DNA of 42,970 nucleotides, taken from NCBI GenBank assembly GCA_030653435.1, contig JAURZI010000112.1, forward strand, positions 1 to 42,970. Direction: 5' to 3'. Origin of the DNA: Methylovulum sp. (GTDB taxonomy: Bacteria; Pseudomonadota; Gammaproteobacteria; Methylococcales; Methylomonadaceae). The notes below the pieces were generated by a model. It had not been told where the DNA came from and made no database searches. It was given only the letters and a program-made list of their open reading frames with translations. The stretch's first letter is position 1. The number at the start of each line of letters is the position of its first letter. A program made the translations under genes and the position numbers. Of the stretch, positions 26,295-34,423 are shown in pieces.

Positions 26295-27032
26295 ATGAGC
26301 ATTGATAACAATTTGATTATTCGCAGCAGTGAAAATGTTACGGAATTGCCAGGGATACAGACCCATTCTTTTTCGTTATCGAATATAGAAATGCTCTGGA
26401 GTCCGGAAGCCTTCGACTATAATGACTTTTTAGAAAAATGGGTATTTCGGATTGCCAGGAAACCCAAACATCTTCTCGCCCATGTACAGCGTATTTATTA
26501 CTGTTTTCATGCGAATTTGAATGAACAGCTTTTTGCTGCTATCGTTGATTTTTTGTTTGTTTTAAACAAACGGGGTCAGGCAATCAGCTGGCGCATCGTA
26601 ATGGGTGCAAAACCCCGGCTCAACGCTGATCAATTTGACGTGCTCAAAAAATATTTAAAAGACGAGCATGCTGACATTAATCTATTGCCTGGTAACCAAT
26701 ATTCAATTTTTACCAGAGGTTTGGTGGGCGCCAACAATTTGGTCATGCAGCTTAAAAAACAAGTCCAGCATGACTATGATCCTTTAGCATTGGCGCGCGA
26801 CTACATTGAATTCAGCCAATTGGAGGAGGCAAAGCAGGTGCTTGAAATGGCTATTTTGGATCAGCCGACAAGGCTGGATATTCATCATGAATTATTAGCC
26901 TTTTATCAATCCACACGTGACTCAACAGGATTCAATCAAATGTTAGCGGAATTGACCCAATTAGGATGCGATTTGATCGATGAATGGACAGAATTAAATA
27001 TTTATTTTAAAGGCCGAAACAGCGATGGATAA
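26295..27032 (+). CDS. TPR/FimV-like protein, first gene of the GTPase operon
   Basis: A 245-residue protein I cannot name. The C-terminal part (about residues 160-225) reads YDPLALARDYIEFSQLEEAKQVLEMAI followed by a second helical pair with STRDSTGFNQMLAELTQLG. This resembles the TPR-like region of FimV/HubP-type polarity proteins (LARAYIDMGDxxxAxxxLEEVL). The N-terminal part (about 1-155) shows alternating helices and strands (VQRIYYCFHANLNEQLFAAIVDFLFVLNKRGQ) without a family I recognise. There is no signal peptide or membrane segment. The gene overlaps the next by 8 bases. A scaffold role in a complex with the downstream GTPase is inference. Confidence 0.75.
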   Translation: MSIDNNLIIRSSENVTELPGIQTHSFSLSNIEMLWSPEAFDYNDFLEKWVFRIARKPKHLLAHVQRIYYCFHANLNEQLFAAIVDFLFVLNKRGQAISWRIVMGAKPRLNADQFDVLKKYLKDEHADINLLPGNQYSIFTRGLVGANNLVMQLKKQVQHDYDPLALARDYIEFSQLEEAKQVLEMAILDQPTRLDIHHELLAFYQSTRDSTGFNQMLAELTQLGCDLIDEWTELNIYFKGRNSDG

Positions 27033-28230
27033 AAACAAAAATCCATTAAAAGTTGCACTGCATGGGATGGATGGACGCAGCTATAAAATGATGTCGATGT
27101 ATTTGCAAGGCCCCTGCAAGGGCGTTGCTATTGTTGTCAATGAAAACAATGCAGAGTGTGATATTTTTGATGCTGATGTGGTTAATGGGCAAAAGTTACT
27201 TGCCGAGTATCTGGAAAAGGAGTCGCAGAGGCCTATTATTGTGTTGTCGCTAAACGACAATAAGCTGGCCAATGTGCTGGCCATCAAAAAGCCGGTGAAG
27301 ACGGATGATATGTTAGCGGCAATAGCTAAGGCGAGGCAATTGTTCTACGACAAGACAAAAAATGTTGCAAGCCAAGCGGCTCCTTTGACGGGTCAGCAGG
27401 CCGATAAAGCCGCAGACAGCATCCACGTCCAACCGGAAAGTCCAAAGCTTAAGAAATATGTAAATACCGACGAGCAAAATAAAACCTCTAAGCATCAGGC
27501 GGCAATGCAGCTAAATGAAAAAGGTTTTGGTGCTTTCATAGGCAGCCTTACGGGTATAGATGTTAATGACCCCAAACAATTCGCTAAGGCGCACTATAAC
27601 CCTAAAGAATATTTTCAAGGCTATGTTGATTCCGCCTTTAAGGTGAGCCGGTCAAAAGGGCAAATAAGGCAATTGAATTCAGGCTGGAATCCGCTGATCA
27701 TTTTTCCTCAAAGTGACGAAGTCTGGCTTGATGTTGATGAAAGCCAACTGAGGGCTTTTGCAGGATTGGCTATAACCAATACGTTAGGCTCAAAAATGTC
27801 TATAACCCCATTGGGCCCCGAAGCATCCGCAGCAGAAAGGGCACTGGAAAGGTTTTACAGTATGGATGGGTTTATCTGGAAAGTGGCTTGCTGGGCATCA
27901 AAAGGACGTTATCCGATAAGCATAGATATTACCCAACCGGTTTATCTGAAAAACTGGCCTAATTTTACACGCTTGTTAGTTACCCCCCATGCGTTGCGTA
28001 TTGCGGCGCTATTGATCCAAGGGCCAAGAACGTTAAGCAATGTTGCTGAAGTCCTTAATATTAAGCCCCAGTACGTCTTTGTATTTATTAGTGCAGCCTC
28101 TGCATTGGGTTTGGCTGGTCAAGTAAAAAGAGAAGCCGATGTTTTAGTGCAGTCACCTGAAATCAAACCAAACAAAAACCAAGGCTTGCTGAGTCGGATT
28201 CTCAGTGTATTGCGTGGCAAGAAAGCATAG
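27025..28230 (+). CDS. Pseudo-receiver plus winged-helix-like protein
   Basis: A 401-residue protein of unknown function. Residues about 8-110 look like a degenerate receiver domain: LKVALHGMDG start, a middle beta strand PIIVLSLND, and an end LAIKKPVKTDDMLAAIAKARQLF with the Lys-Pro of receivers. The usual acidic pocket and phosphoacceptor aspartate are not obvious. A polar linker (about 111-160) follows. The residues about 320-368 (PHALRIAALLIQGPRTLSNVAEVLNIKPQYVFVFISAASALGLAG) have the helix-turn-helix and wing order of a winged-helix domain, comparable in kind to DUF742 proteins in Streptomyces conservons. It sits 15 bases before the GTPase gene. It may be an adaptor or effector of the GTPase. 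Confidence 0.72.
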   Translation: MDKNKNPLKVALHGMDGRSYKMMSMYLQGPCKGVAIVVNENNAECDIFDADVVNGQKLLAEYLEKESQRPIIVLSLNDNKLANVLAIKKPVKTDDMLAAIAKARQLFYDKTKNVASQAAPLTGQQADKAADSIHVQPESPKLKKYVNTDEQNKTSKHQAAMQLNEKGFGAFIGSLTGIDVNDPKQFAKAHYNPKEYFQGYVDSAFKVSRSKGQIRQLNSGWNPLIIFPQSDEVWLDVDESQLRAFAGLAITNTLGSKMSITPLGPEASAAERALERFYSMDGFIWKVACWASKGRYPISIDITQPVYLKNWPNFTRLLVTPHALRIAALLIQGPRTLSNVAEVLNIKPQYVFVFISAASALGLAGQVKREADVLVQSPEIKPNKNQGLLSRILSVLRGKKA

Positions 28231-28245
28231 CGGAATAAATATAAC

Positions 28246-28782
28246 ATGAGTCAATATAAAATTATCTTTACCGGCCCCGTGGGGGCCGGGAAAACGACAG
28301 CGATCAATTCCATCAGTGATGTCCCGCCGATAAAAACAGATGCTTCTGCCAGTGATATGACCAAATTCAGAAAGGCTTCGACAACGGTAGCCATGGATTA
28401 TGGGATTATGAATTTGCCTGGTGGGGAAAAACTTCATCTTTATGGTACGCCGGGGCAAGAACGTTTTGATTTTATGTGGGATATTTTGGTGACGGGCGGG
28501 ATAGGCTTGGTTTTATTGTTGGATAACACTAGGGCGGATCCTTTCCAAGATATGCGGTTTTTTTTAGATACGTTCGATAAATTTATCGCCGATACGACAG
28601 TGGCAATAGGTGTGACGCAAATGGATTTGAGTGGCAAGCCGACCATTGATGATTATCATATTCAACTGCTGGGCATGGGTTTAAAACCGCCGGTTTTTGC
28701 AGTTGATGCTAGAGTGAAAAACGATGTTTCCTTATTGATCCAAGCGTTACTGTATTCATTAGATCCTGGCTTAGAGGAGTAA
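28246..28782 (+). CDS. Small Ras-like GTPase (COG2229/CvnD type)
   Basis: A 178-residue P-loop GTPase. Walker A is GPVGAGKT at residues 10-17. The G3 box is changed from DxxG to LYGTPGQERF, with TPGQE at residues 68-72, as in the COG2229 group that includes conservon CvnD proteins. G4 is TQMD at residues 124-127 instead of NKxD, and G5 is AVDAR near 152-156. There is no lipidation signal or membrane segment. Proteins of this kind switch with Roadblock/LC7 partners, and two such partners follow directly (gap 2 bases to the next gene). GTP hydrolysis and partner binding have not been shown here. Confidence 0.88.
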   Translation: MSQYKIIFTGPVGAGKTTAINSISDVPPIKTDASASDMTKFRKASTTVAMDYGIMNLPGGEKLHLYGTPGQERFDFMWDILVTGGIGLVLLLDNTRADPFQDMRFFLDTFDKFIADTTVAIGVTQMDLSGKPTIDDYHIQLLGMGLKPPVFAVDARVKNDVSLLIQALLYSLDPGLEE

Positions 28783-28784
28783 GA

Positions 28785-29432
28785 ATGAGCAGTGAATATA
28801 CGCTAACGGAAGGGCTTTATTTACATCCTACGCCCGCAGGGGCTTATTATGCGGTTTCTTCGTTAGAAACCGACAAGCCCCGGCAATTCTTAAGAAAGTT
28901 ACTGCAACAACCTGAAACGCAAGCGCTTAACCTTGAAAATTTACAACGGTTGATGGCTAGTGATGATGAAGAAAAATGTCTGGAATTGCTGCACCATTGC
29001 CAAAAACTACGTTGGGTCCAGGGGTTGCACTCAGTATTAGAGTATCCTAGCGGGTCTTTGGAAGATATTTTGCCAGGCTTGTTAAGTAAAGTTTCAGAAA
29101 ACGGTAAAGTCTTACTGGCTGAAAAACAGGGTTTTTATCTTGCCACCCATGGTTTTCCTCATGAAGTTGCCGAAGAGTTGTCGGCTTTGAGCGCAGAAAT
29201 CGCAACCGTTCATGAACGCCGGGCGGGTTTATTAATTAATAATATGGGGTTGACCAGCCATGCCTGGGCGATAGTCGATGTTTTCGGAAACAGTGATGTC
29301 GGATTTTGGCCTTTATTTATAGCCAACAACCGGTTTGTCATTGCAATTTATGGGATACCTCATTTTAATCAGCCGGAGTTTGTTTCTCTGGTTTGGGCAT
29401 TAAGCATACGCTATGCTGCAAAGGAGGGTTAG
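28785..29432 (+). CDS. Divergent Roadblock-like protein of the GTPase operon
   Basis: A 215-residue protein starting two bases after the GTPase stop. The first half (about 1-95) is helical without recognised domain (TLTEGLYLHPTPAGAYYAVSS, LRWVQGLHSVLEYPSG). The second half (about 96-215) has the flow of a Roadblock/LC7 fold: VLLAEKQGFYLATHGF as the first sheet pair, then HEVAEELSALSAEIATVHERRA as the helix, then VIAIYGIPHFNQPEFVSLVWALSIRY. I rate the roadblock assignment as inference; it would be a divergent copy beside the canonical one downstream. It may be the GTPase partner or a dimer partner of the other Roadblock protein. Confidence 0.7.
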   Translation: MSSEYTLTEGLYLHPTPAGAYYAVSSLETDKPRQFLRKLLQQPETQALNLENLQRLMASDDEEKCLELLHHCQKLRWVQGLHSVLEYPSGSLEDILPGLLSKVSENGKVLLAEKQGFYLATHGFPHEVAEELSALSAEIATVHERRAGLLINNMGLTSHAWAIVDVFGNSDVGFWPLFIANNRFVIAIYGIPHFNQPEFVSLVWALSIRYAAKEG

Positions 29433-29479
29433 TTTGAACGTTGGCACACTATTTTTAAAGAGAAAAAGAGGACATTAGT

Positions 29480-29842
29480 ATGCGTGCAAATATGTTGACT
29501 TCTGTATTGACAGAACTTAATGGTACATCGGCAGATATTGAGGCGTCAGGCATCATATCAACTGATGGTTTGATGATAGCATCGGTTTTGCCGGCATCCA
29601 TGGACGAGGATAGGGTTGGAGCTATGAGTGCGGCAATGTTGTCACTCGGTGATAGGACGGCTCAGGAATTGGCTAGAGGAACATTAGAGCAGGTCTTGAT
29701 TAAAGGTGCTAATGGCTATGTCTTGATGACTTATGCAGGTTCGGAGTCGGTGCTAACGGTGTTGGCGAAGCCTAATGCCAAATTAGGCTTGATTTTCCTT
29801 GACGTAAAGCGTGCAGCAACAAGCATCGCTGATTTTTTGTAA
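29480..29842 (+). CDS. Roadblock/LC7 domain protein
   Basis: A 120-residue protein matching the Roadblock/LC7 family over its whole length: LNGTSADIEASGIISTDGLMIASVLP, then RVGAMSAAMLSLGDRTAQELARG, then QVLIKGANGYVLMTYAG and an ending LDVKRAATSIADFL. These proteins dimerise and act as regulators, often activators or scaffolds, of small GTPases (MglB with MglA, CvnB with CvnD). AGAGG lies 9 bases before the ATG. The 47-base gap to the previous gene is the largest inside the operon. Confidence 0.92.
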   Translation: MRANMLTSVLTELNGTSADIEASGIISTDGLMIASVLPASMDEDRVGAMSAAMLSLGDRTAQELARGTLEQVLIKGANGYVLMTYAGSESVLTVLAKPNAKLGLIFLDVKRAATSIADFL

Positions 29843-29871
29843 TCTACACCTCTCATTATCGGTGATGCATT

Positions 29872-30345
29872 ATGATGCATGACATGGAAGTAAAAGATAT
29901 CGTTGGTGATTATAAGGAAACAATTCTGAATTTGTACGGCGGTTTACGCAGGGTAGTTTTGTATACGGAGATTGAAACGCCTTATCCTGATGGTAAGCTG
30001 ATTGTTTCCACAACCGATATAACTGGCGTTATTACTCATGTCAATAAAGCGTTTGTTGAAATGTCCGCTTATACCGAAGACGAATTAATTGGTTCGCCCC
30101 ACTCAATATTAAGGCATCCCGATATGCCTGCCGTTGCATTTAAGGATTTATGGGATACTGTGAATAGAGGCGAGCACTGGCAGGGATTTGTTAAAAATTT
30201 ACGCAAGGACGGCGGCTATTATTGGGTCAAAGCCACGGTTATACCCAATATCAGGCAGGGTAAAGTAGTGAGTTATACCTCAGTGCGGCGAAAACCCTCA
30301 CGAATTAAAGTAAACGAGTGCATAACGCTTTACCCGACGTTGTAA
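29872..30345 (+). CDS. Stand-alone Aer-type PAS domain protein
   Basis: A 157-residue protein with a single PAS domain (about residues 35-142) of the E. coli Aer kind, which holds FAD and senses redox state. It matches in order VSTTDITGVITHVNKAFVEMSAY, the RHPDMP motif at residues 81-86 (Aer Arg57/His58/Asp60), and GEHWQGFVKNLRKDGGYYWV (about 100-119). Aer itself goes on to a HAMP and a chemotaxis signalling domain; here the protein ends soon after the PAS fold. A possible alternative start is ATG 29884. It may pass a redox signal to the GTPase/Roadblock pair by direct contact. FAD binding is family inference. Confidence 0.85.
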   Translation: MMHDMEVKDIVGDYKETILNLYGGLRRVVLYTEIETPYPDGKLIVSTTDITGVITHVNKAFVEMSAYTEDELIGSPHSILRHPDMPAVAFKDLWDTVNRGEHWQGFVKNLRKDGGYYWVKATVIPNIRQGKVVSYTSVRRKPSRIKVNECITLYPTL

Positions 30346-30358
30346 GGCAGGAAACATT

Positions 30359-31105
30359 ATGCCGTATCAGTTTACCGTTAGCCCAGATTTTTCCCCCGAA
30401 CATCTTCCCGGTTGGTATATTTTCAATACCTGGCTGCAACGGCGCAGCAATGAAGCCATCCACTTGGAACTGTATGATAGTTTTCAAAAGCTGGGTAGTG
30501 CTATTGAAGCTGATCAAGTTGATTTAATTTACGCCAACCCTTTCGATGCTGCTGTGTTGGTGCGGAAAAAGGGTTTTTTGCCGTTGGTTAAAGCTGCCGG
30601 TGTTTCAGACGAAGCGATTATTGCCGTACATGGCGATTATCCCGCCCTTGATATTGGCGATTTATCGTCTGGAATCAAGGTTGCTCTGCCTGAAGCTCCT
30701 GATGTCAGTATGATAGGCATGATGTTGCTGGAAGCAGGGGATTTGAATGCCGGCAATATCCGGGCGCTTATGTGTGATTCATATATTTTGATAGCGAAGC
30801 AATTGTTGCAAGGCAATGTCGATGTGGGTGTTTTTTTCGCAGAAGCTTATGATGATTTGTCGAATATCACTAAAAGCAAGCTTAAGGTCTTGGTGCGTAG
30901 CCAAATCAGCGTCATCCACCATACTTTAATGATAGGCCCCAAACTGGCGTCTCGGAGAGACGATATCCAGCATTCGCTAGTGACGATGAATCAGGATGAA
31001 AAAGGCAAACATGTCGTAAAAAGCCTTGGTTTTGATGCCTGGGTTACTGTTGAAGACGAAGAAATGGAGTTTATGATCGACCTGATGGATGCCTTGGCGA
31101 TATAG
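30359..31105 (+). CDS. PhnD-like ligand-binding protein without signal peptide
   Basis: A 248-residue type II periplasmic-binding-protein fold of the phosphate/phosphonate PhnD group. The family pattern shows in GSAIEADQVDLIYANPFDAAVLVRKKGFLPLVKAAG (about 48-83), then IKVALPEAPDVSMIGMMLLE and LLQGNVDVGVFFAEAYDDL. The N-terminus MPYQFTVSPDF has no signal peptide or lipobox, so the protein should stay in the cytoplasm and act as a ligand sensor, not a transport subunit. No ABC permease or ATPase gene is nearby. CAGGAAAC precedes the ATG. It is the last gene of the operon. The ligand cannot be predicted. Confidence 0.82.
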   Translation: MPYQFTVSPDFSPEHLPGWYIFNTWLQRRSNEAIHLELYDSFQKLGSAIEADQVDLIYANPFDAAVLVRKKGFLPLVKAAGVSDEAIIAVHGDYPALDIGDLSSGIKVALPEAPDVSMIGMMLLEAGDLNAGNIRALMCDSYILIAKQLLQGNVDVGVFFAEAYDDLSNITKSKLKVLVRSQISVIHHTLMIGPKLASRRDDIQHSLVTMNQDEKGKHVVKSLGFDAWVTVEDEEMEFMIDLMDALAI

Positions 31106-31154
31106 CCTGCTGTGTTGTAATGAATGGGTATGGGCAAACCTGCGATACAACGCG

Positions 31155-33104
31155 TTAATAATCGGACAGTGTTTTAGGCGGGACCGCTGCTCGCAAGGCA
31201 TTTAACACAGCCAATACATCAATAACTTCCTGTGCAACCGCCCCGGCTACCGGGCTCAGGTAACCCAACCCTGCGAACAGCATGCCGATTAGGCTCAAAG
31301 CCATGCCGCCGATAGCGCTTTGCAGGGCAATTTTTCGCATACGTGCGCCGATATGAAACAGCTCATCAACTTTTTGTAATGAACTGTCCATGATAACGGC
31401 ATCCGCCGACTCGCCGGTAATATCGCTGTTTTGACCAAAGGCAATGCCGATGGTCGCCGCTGTTAAGGCTGGCGCATCATTAATCCCATCCCCCAAAAAT
31501 ACGGTTTTTGCCACCAGGGTTTCCTTGCGGACCAATTCCAGCTTTTGTTCGGGGCTTTGGCTAAAATACACATGCTGGATGCCGACTCGCTCAGCCAGAT
31601 AGCGGACTTCTGATTCTCTATCACCCGATACCAGCATAACCTTGTCAAAAAGATGGTTAGGCCGCAAATGATTGATAAACGATGAGCTGTCTGTACGCAC
31701 TTCGTCCCTGAATTGCAAGCTTGCGGCATACTGGCCGTCCACCAGCACGATACATTCCAAACCGCTGCTGACCGGAGGCAATTCATTGGCCGCGTCTGGA
31801 TATTGGCCGATAAACTTCTTACGGCTGGTGATTTGCACCAGTCGGCCCGCCACAATGCCGCTAAGTCCTTCACCGGGTAATTCGGTTATATTGGTGACGT
31901 TCAGCAGGGACAGCGCGGCTTTCTCTGCGGCTTTAACAATAGCGCCCGATAAAGGGTGCTTGGAATAGCGCTCCAAACTTGCGATTAAAGCCAGCACTTC
32001 CCGTTCAGTATGAGTCTTGCCGGGAATCAGGGCAGTCAGTGATGGTCGCCCATAAGTCAACGTGCCGGTTTTATCAAAAATAGCGGTGCGGCAAGTGCCT
32101 ATGACTTCCAGGATAGTCGGGTTTTTGATGATGATTTCACGGCGTGCAGCCAGTGAAATGGAGCTGATAATGGTGACCGGTATGCCGATCAATAGAGGGC
32201 AGGGTGTGGCAATTACCAACACGGCCAGAAAACGTTCGACATCAGCACTGGCTGCCCAGGCGATAAGGGCAATGAGCACTGCCAATGGTGTGTAAAACGC
32301 TCCGAGTTGGTCGCCTAGTCGTCTCAGCTTGGGGCGATGTTGCTCGGATGTTTGCATGACATCCATGATTTTTGCATAACGGGAGTCGACCGCCAGTTTG
32401 TCGGCGCGGATAGTCAATGCCGAGTCGCCGTTGATGGCGCCGGATATGACCGATGAGCCGCTGGTTTTCGACATCAGATAGGGTTCGCCGGTTAAAAAAG
32501 ACTCGTCCATGGTGCTGGACCCTTCCAGTACCGTGCCGTCAACAGGGCAAATTTCGTGCGGAAGTATGAATAAGGTGTCGCCAATGACGACCTGTTCGGT
32601 GCCAATATCTATCAGCTTGTCGGTCGCTTTTTTATGTGCGACGGACGGCATCCTTTTTGCCAAGGCTTCAAGCACTGACGATGCCTTACGCACCGCATAA
32701 CATTCCAGGACTGCGCCACCGGACAGCATCAGCACGACCAAGCTGCCTGCCAAATATTCACCAAGGCACACAGCGGTTATGATAGAGACGCCTGCCAGCA
32801 AATCAGCGCCAAAATTACCTTGTGTCAGCTTTACGGCAAGCTGATAAACAAGCGGGACGCCGCCCAATATCAGCACGGCTAGCAATGGCAGTTGACCGAC
32901 GGTCACCGGCAACGTCAAGTCGTTTTGGAACAGGCTTGAAACTGTCGAGGTCAATGAAATGGTTAAGCTTAGCGTGTAGCTTTCCTGCCCGCTATCTAAT
33001 GCGTAGTGCAATACCAGATACCAGATGATGCCGATCAGGCTTAAGGCCGCAATGAAGTTTTCGGTGCCGGATGAAGAGCGGGCGGATTGCCTTGTAGCCG
33101 TCAT
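31155..33104 (-). CDS. P1B-5-type heavy-metal P-type ATPase
   Basis: A P-type ATPase of 649 residues from ATG 33104. The phosphorylation site is DKTGT with Asp344, the hinge is GDGINDAP, and the actuator loop reads TGEP. The transmembrane metal motif is TPCP at residues 300-303 instead of CPC or SPC. The C-terminus has [18 protein letters not shown] and QExxD are the signatures reported for subgroup P1B-5 (Nia-like nickel/iron exporters). No N-terminal metal-binding domain and no C-terminal hemerythrin domain are present. An open frame runs upstream to 33218, but this lies inside the cytochrome b561 gene. The start at 33104, 13 bases after that gene's stop, is preferred. Ni/Fe export from the cytoplasm is inference. 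Confidence 0.88.
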   Translation of the reverse strand: MTATRQSARSSSGTENFIAALSLIGIIWYLVLHYALDSGQESYTLSLTISLTSTVSSLFQNDLTLPVTVGQLPLLAVLILGGVPLVYQLAVKLTQGNFGADLLAGVSIITAVCLGEYLAGSLVVLMLSGGAVLECYAVRKASSVLEALAKRMPSVAHKKATDKLIDIGTEQVVIGDTLFILPHEICPVDGTVLEGSSTMDESFLTGEPYLMSKTSGSSVISGAINGDSALTIRADKLAVDSRYAKIMDVMQTSEQHRPKLRRLGDQLGAFYTPLAVLIALIAWAASADVERFLAVLVIATPCPLLIGIPVTIISSISLAARREIIIKNPTILEVIGTCRTAIFDKTGTLTYGRPSLTALIPGKTHTEREVLALIASLERYSKHPLSGAIVKAAEKAALSLLNVTNITELPGEGLSGIVAGRLVQITSRKKFIGQYPDAANELPPVSSGLECIVLVDGQYAASLQFRDEVRTDSSSFINHLRPNHLFDKVMLVSGDRESEVRYLAERVGIQHVYFSQSPEQKLELVRKETLVAKTVFLGDGINDAPALTAATIGIAFGQNSDITGESADAVIMDSSLQKVDELFHIGARMRKIALQSAIGGMALSLIGMLFAGLGYLSPVAGAVAQEVIDVLAVLNALRAAVPPKTLSDY

Positions 33105-33117
33105 AGGCTTGTCCGTG

Positions 33118-33681
33118 CTATTGGTCGGACGGTTTTTTATAGCCATGCCACATCGCTTTTGCCAGATTTTCACGGTGTATATAGCTTTCAACGGCCACAC
33201 CCAGGACGTGCACAGCAACCAATATCAGTGTGAAATTAGCTAACCATTCATGGCTTTCCTCCCACAGTTTTTCATTGCCTAGCTCTATGCCGGCTAACGG
33301 CCCCGCACCCTGATCTGTGCCATAAACGGCAAATCCCGTGAGCGTGGTCAGCAGCAGACTGAGCAGCAATAAGACGATCATGGCCGCACCAGCGGGATTA
33401 TGGCCGATATAGCGTTTGGCTTTCGATGCGGCCAGATCTTTTATATAGCGGACTGCATCAGCTGGCGGACATACAAAGTTAGCAAATCGGGCATATGGGT
33501 TGCCGATAAATCCCCAAACCAACCGGAACAGCAATAAACCGAAGACGGCATAACCGGCCCATACATGAATGGTCAATAAATCGTCTTCAGTCAGGTAGGC
33601 TACGAAAAATCCGGCCACCAGCAGCCAGTGAAAAATTCTCAGCGGGAGATCCCATACTTTGCACAGTTCTTGAGTGTTCAT
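33118..33681 (-). CDS. Cytochrome b561-type membrane protein
   Basis: A 187-residue di-heme b561 (Ni/Fe-hydrogenase b-type cytochrome-like) protein from ATG 33681, with a ribosome binding site (TAGGAA) about 8 bases ahead. Four hydrophobic helices carry histidines in the usual places: [18 protein letters not shown], and [19 protein letters not shown]. The first 22 residues of a longer frame (to 33747) do not resemble the family and are left out. Such cytochromes pass electrons between quinols and partner proteins in the membrane. It is directly followed by the P1B-5 ATPase gene. Confidence 0.88.
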   Translation of the reverse strand: MNTQELCKVWDLPLRIFHWLLVAGFFVAYLTEDDLLTIHVWAGYAVFGLLLFRLVWGFIGNPYARFANFVCPPADAVRYIKDLAASKAKRYIGHNPAGAAMIVLLLLSLLLTTLTGFAVYGTDQGAGPLAGIELGNEKLWEESHEWLANFTLILVAVHVLGVAVESYIHRENLAKAMWHGYKKPSDQ

Positions 33682-33820
33682 CGCGTTATTCCTAGTTAAG
33701 TGAAAAGTTTTTATCGTGCCACTAAAAATATCAGTGTGTAGTTTCAACAGTTGGAAACTCAGGCCTAGGCAGTTACCATAATGCGCTTTACAACGGGTTG
33801 CTTAGCAAGCCTCCGTTCAA

Positions 33821-34369
33821 ATGCCTATTAATATTTCATTATACCGACTAACGCTAATAACCATGCCATTATTAATACAATATATCCAGCTGTGCTGGTT
33901 TACCAATAATCCCATTGATTTGCACCCTTCAAGCTCATTTTTATGGAAATGCGTGTTGTTTTATCTGGTTTCAGGCATCATCGTTGAAGCTAATATCAGC
34001 GATCCTGCCGATGCCACCCTCGAAGTGGCAATGAGGACAATAGTTGCGTTGTCATTACTGTCCGCCTTAGTGTTGGCGACCAACAAAAGGCCGCTGTTCA
34101 TGCAATTGCTGATAGCGGTCTTTATTTGTGAAAACGTTATGATGACGTTGGGGATAGGCGTCGAGATATATGATGTCTTTGTAAAAGGGACCCCCTATGA
34201 AGAATACCCCACTTATCTGGGGGTGCTATTAATCTTTTGGTATATGGCCATCCTCAGCTATATATTTAGGCAGGTGTTTTCCTTTAAAACGGCTAGTAGC
34301 GTCATCTCGGCCTTGTTCTATTTTCTGTCAACTTATGGTGGGCCGTTTTTGGTGATGGAAGTCATTTGA
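33821..34369 (+). CDS. Integral membrane protein of unknown function
   Basis: A 182-residue protein with four to five predicted membrane segments (around LTLITMPLLIQYIQLCW, CVLFYLVSGIIVEA, IVALSLLSALVLAT, LLIAVFICENVMMTLGIGV, YLGVLLIFWYMAILSYIF). I do not recognise the family. It is divergent from cytochrome b561, with about 139 bases between the two starts. The loops are short, so it is probably a small transporter-like or integrity protein. No catalytic motif is seen. Confidence 0.65.
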   Translation: MPINISLYRLTLITMPLLIQYIQLCWFTNNPIDLHPSSSFLWKCVLFYLVSGIIVEANISDPADATLEVAMRTIVALSLLSALVLATNKRPLFMQLLIAVFICENVMMTLGIGVEIYDVFVKGTPYEEYPTYLGVLLIFWYMAILSYIFRQVFSFKTASSVISALFYFLSTYGGPFLVMEVI

Positions 34370-34423
34370 CCATCATCGGTGCACACTATGCTTTAATTGG
34401 CGAATCTGAACTTCTTTGAGCCC

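Noticed and set aside
33104-33218. A longer N-terminus for the metal ATPase
   Set aside because: It lies inside the cytochrome b561 gene and does not resemble ATPase sequence; the later ATG follows that gene directly.
33741-33758. Palindrome-like GTTTC...GAAAC upstream of cytochrome b561
   Set aside because: Only the outer five bases and one inner pair match, which is within chance for an AT-rich intergenic region.
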